Position numbers and translations under genes: made by a program. A DNA stretch of 64,000 nt. Source: Solirubrobacterales bacterium (lineage in GTDB: Bacteria > Actinomycetota > Thermoleophilia > Solirubrobacterales > 70-9). Below the pieces are notes generated by a model. The model made no database searches and was not told the DNA's origin. It was given only the letters and a program-made list of their open reading frames with translations. Below are positions 27,312-35,288 of the stretch, piece after piece. The stretch is from contig JAGQUT010000003.1 in NCBI GenBank assembly GCA_020438355.1, forward strand, positions 122,530 through 186,529. The letters are read 5' to 3'. Numbering within the stretch: position 1 is the stretch's first letter; every line of letters begins with the position of its first letter.

Positions 27312-28301
27312 TCAGCGCGGAACGCCCACACCCATCGCCTCACGCACGTCAGAGAGGGTCTCGGAAGCGATAGCTCTTGCCTTGCTGGCACCTTCGGCGA
27401 GGATCCGTTCGATCTCGGCCTCGTCCTCGCGGATCTCCGGGTAACGCTCCCTGACCGGAGCGAGAAAATCGACCACGGCATCGGCTACCGCCTTCTTGAA
27501 GTCTCCGTAGCCGGCACCCTCGAACTCGGCTTCGACGTCGTCCTCGGTCTTGCCGGTGGCTACCGCGTAGATCCCGATCAGGTTGGCGACACCTTCCTTG
27601 CCTTCGCCTCGCTTGACTTCGCGACCCGAATCAGTGACTGCCGAACCGAACTTCTTGCGGGTTTCCTTCTCGGTCTCGAGCAGGTACACGCGCCCGCTGT
27701 CCGCTCCAACCGAAGTCGACATCTTGCGGGTGGGTTCCTGAAGGTCCATGATCCGGGCCCCGATCTCCGGTATCCGGTGGTCGGGCACGACCAGCGTTTC
27801 GCCGAAGCGATCGTTGAAGCGTCGGGCGATTTCCCGCATCAGCTCGATGTGCTGGCGCTGGTCTTCTCCGACGGGTACTTCGTCGGCCCGGTATGCAAGA
27901 ACGTCGGCTGCCTGGAGCAGCGGGTAGATGAAGATCCCGGCCGAGACGAGGTCCTTCTGCTGGGCTGACTTTTCCTTGAACTGCGTCATCCGGTTGAGAT
28001 CACCATGGGCGCAGACACCGGAGAGCAGCCAGCAGAGCTCTGTGTGCTCCGGAATGTCCGACTGCCGAAAGAGGATGCACCGTTCCGGGTCAAGACCGGC
28101 CGCGAGCAGAGCTGCCGTCGTGTCGTAAAGGTTGGTCCGGAGCTGTTCGGGCTCGTAGGCGACGGTGATCGCATGAAGATCAACGATCGAGTAGATCGCC
28201 GGATCGCCACGATCCTGACCCTCCACGTACTGCCTGATCGCGCCAATGTAGTTGCCGAGGTGCTTGCGTCCGGTCGGCTGGATTCCCGAAAAGATTCGCA
28301 T
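27312..28301 (-). CDS. trpS: Tryptophanyl-tRNA synthetase
   Basis: Class-I aminoacyl-tRNA synthetase charging tRNA-Trp. The 329-residue protein starts MRIFSGIQPTGRKHLGNYIGA, containing the HIGH-type box (KHLGN), with GEDQRQHIEL in the middle and the KMSKS-type box KMSTS near residue 195. The length is normal. The open frame extends 28 codons further upstream but the family N-terminus is at 28301. A TAGGCT box (28310-28315) ends 8 nt before the ATG. It is divided from scpA by 108 nt and from the MFS gene by 43 nt, all on the same strand. Confidence 0.96.
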   Translation of the reverse strand: MRIFSGIQPTGRKHLGNYIGAIRQYVEGQDRGDPAIYSIVDLHAITVAYEPEQLRTNLYDTTAALLAAGLDPERCILFRQSDIPEHTELCWLLSGVCAHGDLNRMTQFKEKSAQQKDLVSAGIFIYPLLQAADVLAYRADEVPVGEDQRQHIELMREIARRFNDRFGETLVVPDHRIPEIGARIMDLQEPTRKMSTSVGADSGRVYLLETEKETRKKFGSAVTDSGREVKRGEGKEGVANLIGIYAVATGKTEDDVEAEFEGAGYGDFKKAVADAVVDFLAPVRERYPEIREDEAEIERILAEGASKARAIASETLSDVREAMGVGVPR

Positions 28302-28309
28302 CGGCCACC

Positions 28310-28315
28310 AGCCTA
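28310..28315 (-). promoter_or_regulatory. Candidate -10 box for trpS
   Basis: TAGGCT on the minus strand, 8 nt before the trpS ATG; leader of at most one or two nucleotides. Confidence 0.35.
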
Positions 28316-28344
28316 TGGCCTCGCGCAAACAGGCGATTTCCGGT

Positions 28345-29823
28345 CTAGGTTTCGATCTTTCCGGCCCGACCGATAGACAGCGCAATCACCCCGGCGACTG
28401 CTGACGAGATCGCGATCAGGGCCCAGGCCTTGTCGAAATCACCGGCATCCCCGTTGATCGCCGCCGAGCCAAGCAAGGCGACCAGGATGGCCACCCCGAG
28501 TGCCGCACCGACCTGCCGCCCGGCGCTCAGAACCGCCGTTCCGGTAGCCAGTGAGCCCGGCGGCAGGGTCGAGGCAACTGCCGCGGCGATGTTGGGAAGC
28601 ACCAGTCCCACCCCGATCCCGGTGAGCAGCAGCCCGGGAAGGTTGTCGGAGACATAGGCGGGCGTCTCTCCCATCATGAAGTACCACCAGACCGAGCCGG
28701 CGATCACGAAGAGGCATCCCGCGGCCGCGACCGGACCAGCTCCGAAACGTCCGCCGATTCGGCTTCCGATCACGGAGAAGACACCAGCCATAGCGGGGCC
28801 CGGAAAGAACGCCAGCCCCGCCTTGAGCACCGAGTAACCCCAGACGCCGGTCAGGAAGAGGACGCCGCCCAGCAGCATTGCGGCGAACGCGACCATGAAT
28901 ACAAGACCGGTGAGACAGGCCATCGCGAAGGGACGTTCAGCCAGGAGCCGGGTGTCCAGCGTCGGGATCCAGCGATCAGCCGGCCGGTCCGAGCGGACCC
29001 AGGTCAGCACGAGCATCAGCACCCCCGCTGTGATCCCGGCAATCGTCAGGGCGCTACCCCAGCCATTGCCGGGAGCTTCGACCAGGGCCCAGCAGAGCAC
29101 CCCGATGCCAAGAATCATCAAGCCCATCCCGAGCGGGTCGGGCCATCTCTTCTCTTCCGGATCCCGCGATTCCTGGAGCAGGCTCCGCCCCAGGTACCAG
29201 GCCCCGAGCGAGATCGGGAGGTTCACCAGGAACACGAGCCGCCAGGAGACTTCCACCAGCAGACCACCGATCGGCGGCCCCAGCGCGCCGGCTGCCCCTC
29301 CGGCCGCGGCCCAGACACCGATTACCACAGGCCACCTCGTGGCCGGAAAGGCGTGAAGCAACAACGCGAGCGAAGTAGACATCAGCATCGCGGCTCCGAT
29401 GCCCTGAACGATCCTGAAGGCCACCAGTGACTCAACGGACCAGGCGACTCCGCAGGCGCCCGAGGCCAGACAGAAAATGAGGATGCCGGTCAGGAACACC
29501 CGCTTTCGACCCACCCGGTCGGCCAGGCGCCCGAATGGCATGAGCAACGCGGCAAAGACGATCACGTAGCCGTTGAGCACCCAGGAAAGCGATCCGATCG
29601 AAGCGCCAGCGAAATCGGCCTCGATTGCTGGAAAGGCGATGTTGACGATGAACATGTCGAGGCTCGCGAGTGCCACAGCAGCGGCCACAACCGCCAGCAC
29701 GCGGCCCAGAACTTCCGGCCGGTACGCCTTCTCGTCGGCTTCCATCTGCGGCGGGAGTGCCGGTTCATCGGCAAAGCTCTCGATGGCAAAGTCCCCTGCG
29801 ACATCCTCTGTCAGTTGCTTCAT
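28345..29823 (-). CDS. MFS multidrug exporter, DHA2 (EmrB/QacA) type
   Basis: A 492-residue major facilitator with about 14 predicted membrane helices. The N-terminal cytoplasmic tail of about 40 residues is followed by LASLDMFIVNIAFPAIEADF (motif D1 region), GRLADRVGRKRVFLTG (motif A) and GPPIGGLLVEVSWRLVFLVNLPI (motif C), the set typical of proton-coupled DHA2 drug exporters. It is divergent from an HxlR regulator 60 nt away, a common efflux pump/regulator pairing. Its -10 (TAGGGT) ends 7 nt before the ATG. The substrate is unknown; quinone-like or electrophilic compounds are frequent HxlR inducers. Confidence 0.88.
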   Translation of the reverse strand: MKQLTEDVAGDFAIESFADEPALPPQMEADEKAYRPEVLGRVLAVVAAAVALASLDMFIVNIAFPAIEADFAGASIGSLSWVLNGYVIVFAALLMPFGRLADRVGRKRVFLTGILIFCLASGACGVAWSVESLVAFRIVQGIGAAMLMSTSLALLLHAFPATRWPVVIGVWAAAGGAAGALGPPIGGLLVEVSWRLVFLVNLPISLGAWYLGRSLLQESRDPEEKRWPDPLGMGLMILGIGVLCWALVEAPGNGWGSALTIAGITAGVLMLVLTWVRSDRPADRWIPTLDTRLLAERPFAMACLTGLVFMVAFAAMLLGGVLFLTGVWGYSVLKAGLAFFPGPAMAGVFSVIGSRIGGRFGAGPVAAAGCLFVIAGSVWWYFMMGETPAYVSDNLPGLLLTGIGVGLVLPNIAAAVASTLPPGSLATGTAVLSAGRQVGAALGVAILVALLGSAAINGDAGDFDKAWALIAISSAVAGVIALSIGRAGKIET

Positions 29824-29825
29824 GC

Positions 29826-29867
29826 GACTGACCCTAACACAGATCGGTCGCATGATCAGACTGACCC
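29826..29867. promoter_or_regulatory. Divergent MFS/HxlR promoter with paired GACTGACCC repeats
   Basis: The same 9-mer, GACTGACCC, occurs at 29826-29834 and 29859-29867, start to start 33 bp apart, close to three helical turns. A TGATCA palindrome (29853-29858) lies between. The MFS -10 (TAGGGT, minus strand) lies beside the first copy, and the HxlR -10 (TACAAT at 29870-29875) follows the second copy by 2 nt. This fits an operator for the neighbouring HxlR regulator; binding is inferred. Confidence 0.5.
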
Positions 29868-29869
29868 GC

Positions 29870-29875
29870 TACAAT
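29870..29875 (+). promoter_or_regulatory. Leaderless promoter -10 box for HxlR regulator
   Basis: TACAAT, one base from consensus, followed by 7 nt and ATG 29883. Two GTG codons in between (29877 and 29880) would lie upstream of the transcription start, so ATG 29883 is preferred. Confidence 0.55.
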
Positions 29876-29882
29876 CGTGGTG

Positions 29883-30362
29883 ATGCTCGATCGCGACTAC
29901 GAGAATCAGGTCTGCTCGATCGCCCGCTCACTCGAAGTGGTCGGCGAGCGCTGGTCGCTTCTGATCATCCGCAACGTTGGTCTCGGACTCAACCGGTTCG
30001 AACCCCTGCGCGAAAACCTGGGAATCACGCGCAGCGTGCTCACCACCCGCCTCAACACCCTGATTGATTACGGGATCCTCGAGAAGCGCCAGTACAGCGA
30101 GAAGCCTCCCCGCTTCGAGTACCACCTGACCCAGAAGGGCCGTGACCTCTCCCCCGCCCTGCTTCAGCTCATGTGGTGGGGAGACCGCTACTACCCGGAA
30201 GAGAACGGACCTCCAACCATCGCGGTCCACAAGACCTGCGGCGGCCTGCTCGACCACCACATGATCTGCGAGAAGTGCGGCGAGTCGGTCGAGGCGGACC
30301 GGGTCTACATGAAGGCCGGCCCTGGCCGCCGCAACGAAGACCTCCCCAAGATCCCGGCCTGA
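29883..30362 (+). CDS. HxlR-family transcriptional regulator with C-terminal cysteine motif
   Basis: A 159-residue winged-helix protein. The HxlR core is complete: C-S-I-A-R-S-L-E-V-V-G-E-R-W at residues 11-24 with the redox-type Cys near the start, then FEPLRENLGITRSVLTTRL (recognition region) and YHLTQKGRDLSPAL. Beyond the core is a C-terminal extension of about 45 residues with C-G-G, a His pair and CEKCG, which looks like a small zinc-binding knuckle; this is found in some actinobacterial members. It is divergent from the DHA2 exporter and likely represses it. The gene ends before a structured intergenic region. Confidence 0.88.
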   Translation: MLDRDYENQVCSIARSLEVVGERWSLLIIRNVGLGLNRFEPLRENLGITRSVLTTRLNTLIDYGILEKRQYSEKPPRFEYHLTQKGRDLSPALLQLMWWGDRYYPEENGPPTIAVHKTCGGLLDHHMICEKCGESVEADRVYMKAGPGRRNEDLPKIPA

Positions 30363-30397
30363 AGCATCTGTAGTCGGCGAGCTTCGCCCCGCTGTTT

Positions 30398-30528
30398 GAA
30401 CCCGCGCGGCTGTGGGTGGGTGGCCCTCCCAAAGATGGCCCACCCGTCGCGTTTGTCCTCACCAACTCGCCGATCGGAGCAGTAATCGGAAGCCACTTTG
30501 GGAGGGCCACCCACCCACAACCGGGTTC
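30398..30528. repeat. Long inverted repeat with 24-nt perfect arms
   Basis: Arms at 30411-30434 (begins TGTGGGTGGG, ends CCTCCCAAAG) and 30496-30519 are exact reverse complements. The pairing continues outward with GAACCC (30398-30403) and GGGTTC (30523-30528), and inward with TGGC (30436-30439) and GCCA (30492-30495). The loop of about 52 nt contains its own small CCGAT/ATCGG pairing. There is no T-tract and no transposase. It could be a bidirectional terminator, a REP-like or MITE-like element, or an RNA structure; other copies elsewhere in the genome were not available for comparison. Confidence 0.7.
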
Positions 30529-30603
30529 GACGCCTCAGCGGGTCGTGCACAGGAGCCTCCAGCAGTGCGCTGCCGAGGAGGCAAGCGAAGGCGGCGAAGG
30601 GGG

Positions 30604-30618
30604 CGTAATGGAATTACG
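30604..30618. repeat. Short perfect hairpin CGTAAT-GGA-ATTACG
   Basis: A 6-bp perfect stem with a 3-nt loop, one of the few AT-containing palindromes in this GC-rich gap, 86 nt beyond the long inverted repeat and 72 nt before the acyl-CoA dehydrogenase stop. Its role is unknown. Confidence 0.4.
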
Positions 30619-30690
30619 TTCCCGAGCCGTCGAGCGACCGACGAAGGTCAGCGCGCGGCTGGTGGTTCCTGGGCGCGTTGCCCGAAGGCT

Positions 30691-31842
30691 TTACGCGAGG
30701 TTGCGGGCGATTACCACTCGCTGTATTTCGTTGGTGCCTTCGTAGATCTGGGTCAGCTTGGCGTCCCGCATCATCCGCTCGACCGGGTATTCCTTGACGT
30801 AGCCGTATCCGCCGAGAACCTGAACCGCCTCGGTGGTGACTTCCATCGCCACATCGGAGGCGAAGAGCTTGGCCATCGCCGAATACTTGCCCAGTTTCGG
30901 GTCGCCGGACTCCGCCATCGACGCTGCCTTGTAGAGCAGCTCGCGGGCGGCTGCCGTCTTGGTCTCCATGTCGGCGAGCTTGAACTGGATGCCCTGGAGC
31001 TGATTGATCGGCTTTCCGAAAGCGATCCGCTCCTTTGCGTAATCGGCTGCGTAGTCGGTGGCTCCCTGGGCTATCCCGACTGCCTGGGCACCGATTCCGA
31101 GACGGGAGCGGTCCAGGGTTGTCATCGCTACCGCAAAACCCTGGCCCACTTCGCCGATCACATCTTCATCGGGCACGAAGACGTCCTCGTAGACCGGCTG
31201 GCCGGTCGGTGAACCCTTCATTCCCATCTTCTTTTCGAGGGCGTCAATCCGGAATCCCTCGGCGTCGGCCATCACCGCGAAGCAGGTGATTCCCCGGGAG
31301 AACTTCACATCGGGATCGGTAACCGCGAAGGTCACGTAGACGTCGGCGACACCGGAGTTGGTGATCCAGTTCTTGGCGCCGTTGAGCTTCCAGCCACCGT
31401 CAACCTTGGTAGCCCTGGTGCGCATCGCGCCCGGGTCTGAGCCGGCGTCGGGTTCGGACAGGCAGAAGGCTCCGAGCCATTCGCCGGATGCCATTCTCGG
31501 CAGGATCCGGTCCTTCAGCTCGTCGGAGCCGAAAAGCCTCATAGGCAGCGACGAAAGATCCTGCGCGGCAATCATCAGTGATGAGGAGGCGCAGCCCTTT
31601 GCGATCTCTTCGATCGCGGCACAGATCATCAGTTCGCCGGTGCCGGTTCCGCCGTACTTCTCCTCGAAGGGCAGGCCGAACAGGTCGTGCTCGGCGAAGA
31701 GCTGGCGGATGTCCTGGGGAAACTCGCCCGACTCGTCGATGTCGTGGGCTCGCGGGGTGACCTTCTCGACCACCATCTGACGGATCACCTCGAGGAAGTC
31801 GAGCTGGTCCTGGTTCAGTGCGTACTGGGCATCGGCGGTCAT
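30691..31842 (-). CDS. Acyl-CoA dehydrogenase
   Basis: FAD-dependent oxidation of an acyl-CoA to the enoyl-CoA. The 383-residue protein shows the three-domain acyl-CoA dehydrogenase fold: LSEPDAGSDPGAMRT and the KNWITNSGVADVY flavin segment in the middle, FGKPINQLQGIQFKLADM and the C-terminal LGGYGYVKEYPVERMMRDAKL followed by IYEGTNEIQR, which contains the catalytic-base Glu of short/medium-chain-type enzymes. A GTG six bases upstream is possible, but ATG 31842 has a GGAG site at the right distance. The neighbours (gcv operon) give no chain-length clue. Confidence 0.93.
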   Translation of the reverse strand: MTADAQYALNQDQLDFLEVIRQMVVEKVTPRAHDIDESGEFPQDIRQLFAEHDLFGLPFEEKYGGTGTGELMICAAIEEIAKGCASSSLMIAAQDLSSLPMRLFGSDELKDRILPRMASGEWLGAFCLSEPDAGSDPGAMRTRATKVDGGWKLNGAKNWITNSGVADVYVTFAVTDPDVKFSRGITCFAVMADAEGFRIDALEKKMGMKGSPTGQPVYEDVFVPDEDVIGEVGQGFAVAMTTLDRSRLGIGAQAVGIAQGATDYAADYAKERIAFGKPINQLQGIQFKLADMETKTAAARELLYKAASMAESGDPKLGKYSAMAKLFASDVAMEVTTEAVQVLGGYGYVKEYPVERMMRDAKLTQIYEGTNEIQRVVIARNLA

Positions 31843-31953
31843 GGTCACTCCGGTTCGTTCTTGATTGCGTAAAGCCGTCCGGGAATCTACCTGCGACGGG
31901 AGCTCGCCGGTTCTGCGGTGAAGGGCACCCTCCCGGGATATCCCGGGCCCGGT

Positions 31954-33477
31954 TCAGGCGATCTGCTGCCGGATTACCGGCTTTCGGGTCGCCCCGACCT
32001 CGTCCAGACGCCTCACGGGCGTCGTGTATGGCGCATTCTGCGCGACTGTCGCATCGCCCTCGGCCTCTTCGAGGATTGATTCGATCGCCTCGGCGAAAGC
32101 GTCCAGGTCCGATTTGGCCTCGGTCTCGACCGGTTCGACCATCAGGGCCTCGTCCACCAGCAGCGGGAAGTAGACGGTCGGCGGGTGAAAACCGAAGTCG
32201 AGCAGCCGCTTGGCCAGGTCGAGGGTCTTGATACCGAGATCCTTTTTCATCGGTGCCCCGGAGAGGACGAACTCATGCATGCAGTGCCGGTCGAAAGCAA
32301 CCGGAAGGTACTTGCCTGCCCTGCCCTCGGAAAGTCGCTGTTTCAGGTAGTTGGCGTTGAGAACGGCCAGTCGGGATGCTTCCGAGAGGCCATCCCCGCC
32401 GAGGCTGAGAATGTAGGCGAGCGACCGCACGAACACTCCGAAATTGCCCTGGAAGCCTCGCAACCGGCCGATCGACTTGGGACGGTCGTAATCGAGGTCG
32501 AAGAACACCTCGTCCCCGATTTCGTTGCGAACCACCTGCGGTCTGGGGATGAACGGCTCCACTCTGCCTGACACCGCGATCGGCCCCGCGCCTGGTCCGC
32601 CCCCGCCATGCGGTTGCGAGAACGATTTGTGGAGGTTGACGTGGACGATGTCGAAGCCCATGTCACCGGGCCTGGCCTGCCCCATGATCGCGTTCAGGTT
32701 CGCCCCGTCGTAATAGAGCAGCCCACCTGCGTCGTGAACGAGGGATGAGATCTCGGCGATGTTCTCGTCGAAGACCCCGAGCGTGTTGGGGTTGGTCAGC
32801 ATCAGGCAGGCAACGTCATCGTCGATCTTGGACTTGAGATCTTCGACGTCCACCCCGCCCTGCTCGTTGGTTGCCACTTTGACCACTTCGTAGCCCGCCA
32901 TGGTGACCGAAGCCGGGTTGGTCCCGTGCGCAGTGTCGGGAGTCAGGACCTTGGTCGGATTTCGGCCCTGATCGTCATGGTAGGCACGGGTGAGCAGGAG
33001 CCCGGCCAGTTCGCCCTGCGAGCCAGCCGAGGGCTGGAGGCTGACTGTCGGCAGCCCGGTGATTTCGGAAAGTGACTCCTGGAGCAGGTACATCAGCTGG
33101 AGGGCACCCTGGGCGTCTGATGGGTCAGTGGCCGGATGGAGCTTCGCGTGACCCGGCAGCCCTGCGACCCGTTCGTTGAGCCGCGGGTTGTACTTCATAG
33201 TGCAGGATCCGAGCGGGTAAAAGCCGGTATCCAGGTCGAAGTTGCGACGGGAAAGCCTGTTGTAATGCCGGATTATCTCCGGCTCCGAGACCTCAGGCAG
33301 CTCGGCTGGCTGCTCGCGAAGAAGGTGGGCGGGAATCAGTTCGTCGATCGGTGTCTCGTTGATCCCTTCGCCCAGGGGCGGAAGCTGGGCTGCCCTTCTG
33401 CCGGGCACCGACTTCTCGTAGATCGTTTTCGCTCGGTCTGCCTGCTGGGGAGTCTCGGTAAGGGTGGTCGCGCTCAT
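31954..33477 (-). CDS. gcvPB: Glycine dehydrogenase (decarboxylating) subunit 2
   Basis: The PLP-binding half of the split P-protein of the glycine cleavage system. The 507-residue protein has YPLGSCTMKYNPR near residue 90, the SAGSQGELAGLLLTRAYH segment, and HVNLHKSFSQPHGGGGPGAGP with the PLP lysine. It decarboxylates glycine and passes the aminomethyl group to GcvH. ATG overlaps the gcvPA stop (ATGA). It is the last gene of gcvT-gcvH-gcvPA-gcvPB. Confidence 0.96.
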   Translation of the reverse strand: MSATTLTETPQQADRAKTIYEKSVPGRRAAQLPPLGEGINETPIDELIPAHLLREQPAELPEVSEPEIIRHYNRLSRRNFDLDTGFYPLGSCTMKYNPRLNERVAGLPGHAKLHPATDPSDAQGALQLMYLLQESLSEITGLPTVSLQPSAGSQGELAGLLLTRAYHDDQGRNPTKVLTPDTAHGTNPASVTMAGYEVVKVATNEQGGVDVEDLKSKIDDDVACLMLTNPNTLGVFDENIAEISSLVHDAGGLLYYDGANLNAIMGQARPGDMGFDIVHVNLHKSFSQPHGGGGPGAGPIAVSGRVEPFIPRPQVVRNEIGDEVFFDLDYDRPKSIGRLRGFQGNFGVFVRSLAYILSLGGDGLSEASRLAVLNANYLKQRLSEGRAGKYLPVAFDRHCMHEFVLSGAPMKKDLGIKTLDLAKRLLDFGFHPPTVYFPLLVDEALMVEPVETEAKSDLDAFAEAIESILEEAEGDATVAQNAPYTTPVRRLDEVGATRKPVIRQQIA

Positions 33478-34895
33478 CGGAGTGCTCCCGCTACGGGGTT
33501 GCCTTCGTGATCGTGATCGTGGATGTGCTCGCCCCAGCCGGCCTGGGCGTGCTCAAGCATGTGAGCGAGCCAGCCGATCTCGTCAACCGAGCGATTCTCG
33601 GTGATCGCAACCAGGAAGCAGTCCTCGTACTCCGGATAATCCCGGCCCAGCGGATAGACCGGGAGCCTCGGCGCCGGGCCGTCGGCCTGGTCACCGAGCG
33701 GCAGAAGCTCGTCGACCGGCCGGTCGGAGCGGACGGCGAACTCACGGACGACCGGGGCATCGTGAAGAAGCTCATAGCCGTCGAGCGAGCCGACCAGGCC
33801 GCGGGCGTAGGCGGTACGACGGGCCAGCAGCTCACCGAGTTCGACGAACCCCTGTTTGCCCAGCCAGGCGAGATGAACCATGCCGGCCAGGGAGTTGAGT
33901 GCCTGGGCGGTACAGATGTTGGAGGTCGCCTTCTCGCGCCGGATGTGCTGCTCCCGGGTCTGGAGCGTCAGAACGAAGCCTCTCCTGCCGTCAACATCGG
34001 TCGTTTCGCCTGCGATCCGGCCGGGCATTTTCCGCAGGTACTCCTCCCGGGCGCAGAAGAAGCCGAATGACGGCCCGCCGAAGTCGAGACGGTTTCCGAG
34101 CGGCTGCCCATCGCCATAGGCGATGTCGGCGCCACATTCGCCTGGCGGCCTGAGGATTCCGAGGGTCATCGGGTCGACCTGGACGATCAGCATTGCCCCC
34201 CTGGCCTTGACCGCCTCGCCGAGAGCCGCGATGTCTTCAACCGCTCCGAGAAAGTTCGGGTTCTGGAGGAAGACCGCAGCCGTTTCCTCACTCACGGCGG
34301 CTTCCAGCTCGTCGGCGCTGGTCAGGCCGCCTTCGAGGCCAACCTCGGTCAGGGTCGCACCGAACCCGACCGCGTGGGTGGCGAGCGTTTCACGACTGTG
34401 GGGGTGAAGTCCGCGAGAGGCGACAAGTCCGGTTCGGCCGGTCTGCCCCATCGCAAGGTAGGCGGCAGAGGCCGCCGCAGACGGGCCCTCATAGAGCCCG
34501 GCGTTCGAGACCGGAAGCCCGGTGATCTCACTCATCGCGGTCTGGAACTCGAACATGACCTGAAGCCCGCCCTGGGAGACCTCTGGCTGGTACGGCGTGT
34601 AAGGGGTCAGGAACTCGGAACGGCTGGTGATCGCATCGACGATCGCGGGAACGTAGTGGTCGTACATCCCCGCTCCCAGGAACGACGGAATCCGCTCCGC
34701 ATCCAGGTTCATGTCCGCCAGGCCCGCGAGGAACCGGTACACCTCGGATTCGCTCATGCCGTCTTCGAGGTCGAGCTCCCGGTTCAGCCTGATGTCAGCC
34801 GGAATCTGCTCGAAAAGTTCGTCGATCGAGGACACGCCAATCGCGGCCAGCATCTCGGCCTGATCGGATGCGGTCGCCGGTGTGTACCCCGCCAA
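33474..34895 (-). CDS. gcvPA: Glycine dehydrogenase (decarboxylating) subunit 1
   Basis: The partner half of the split P-protein, 473 residues. Family segments include FLGAGMYDHYVPAIVDAI, TPYTPYQPEVSQGGLQVMFEFQTAM, NAGLYEGPSAAASAA and GRRGFVLTLQTREQHIRREKATSNIC. The C-terminus has an unusual His/Asp tail (GEHIHDHDHEGN) that could bind metal. The start is TTG, 6 nt after the gcvH stop. Coupled to gcvPB by a 4-nt overlap. Confidence 0.95.
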   Translation of the reverse strand: MAGYTPATASDQAEMLAAIGVSSIDELFEQIPADIRLNRELDLEDGMSESEVYRFLAGLADMNLDAERIPSFLGAGMYDHYVPAIVDAITSRSEFLTPYTPYQPEVSQGGLQVMFEFQTAMSEITGLPVSNAGLYEGPSAAASAAYLAMGQTGRTGLVASRGLHPHSRETLATHAVGFGATLTEVGLEGGLTSADELEAAVSEETAAVFLQNPNFLGAVEDIAALGEAVKARGAMLIVQVDPMTLGILRPPGECGADIAYGDGQPLGNRLDFGGPSFGFFCAREEYLRKMPGRIAGETTDVDGRRGFVLTLQTREQHIRREKATSNICTAQALNSLAGMVHLAWLGKQGFVELGELLARRTAYARGLVGSLDGYELLHDAPVVREFAVRSDRPVDELLPLGDQADGPAPRLPVYPLGRDYPEYEDCFLVAITENRSVDEIGWLAHMLEHAQAGWGEHIHDHDHEGNPVAGALR

Positions 34896-34901
34896 GGCGC
34901 C

Positions 34902-35288
34902 CTACTCCAGGCTGGCGGCGTATGCCGCCGAGTCCATAAGGGTGTCCGCCTCGGAGGGATCGCTGAGACGTATCTTGATCAGCCAGCCGGTCTCGTAAGG
35001 GTCGGCGTTGATTGCCTCCGGCGCATCGGCCAGGCTCTCGTTCACGGCGATCACTTCGCCCGACACCGGTGCCACAACATCGGAGACAGCCTTGACCGAC
35101 TCGACTTCTGCATACGGCTGGTCCTTGGTGACCTCGCTGCCGATTTCGGGACCTTCGAAGAAAACGACTTCACCAAGCGAATCCTGGGCGTACCAGGTGA
35201 TCCCGAGGGTCGCTTCACCGCCTTCGATCCTCGCCCAGTCATGCTCGGGGTGGTACTTCAGATCTTCGGGGTAGCTTGCCTCTGCCAT
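34902..35288 (-). CDS. gcvH: Glycine cleavage system H protein
   Basis: Lipoyl carrier that shuttles the aminomethyl group between P, T and L proteins. The 128-residue protein has the expected fold with HDWARIEGGEATLGITWYAQ at the front and the lipoylation site VESVKAVSDV near residue 66, then GEVIAVNESLADAPEAIN. The ATG directly follows the gcvT stop (TGAATG) and has an AAGGA site. No lipoyl synthase, ligase or L-protein gene is in the window. Confidence 0.97.
   Translation of the reverse strand: MAEASYPEDLKYHPEHDWARIEGGEATLGITWYAQDSLGEVVFFEGPEIGSEVTKDQPYAEVESVKAVSDVVAPVSGEVIAVNESLADAPEAINADPYETGWLIKIRLSDPSEADTLMDSAAYAASLE

Larger units (their letters stand above)
30363..30690. other. Intergenic region between convergent HxlR and acyl-CoA dehydrogenase genes
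   Basis: 328 nt without a convincing gene. The left half is dominated by a long inverted repeat (30398-30528) and the right half by a short palindrome (30604-30618). Several frames are open through it because of the high GC content, but none shows a recognisable protein or a translation start signal. Confidence 0.6.

Noticed and set aside
30520..30534. tRNA T-arm-like GGGTTCGAC
   Set aside because: No acceptor, D-arm or anticodon arm at the right distances; the GGGTTC belongs to the outer arm of the inverted repeat.
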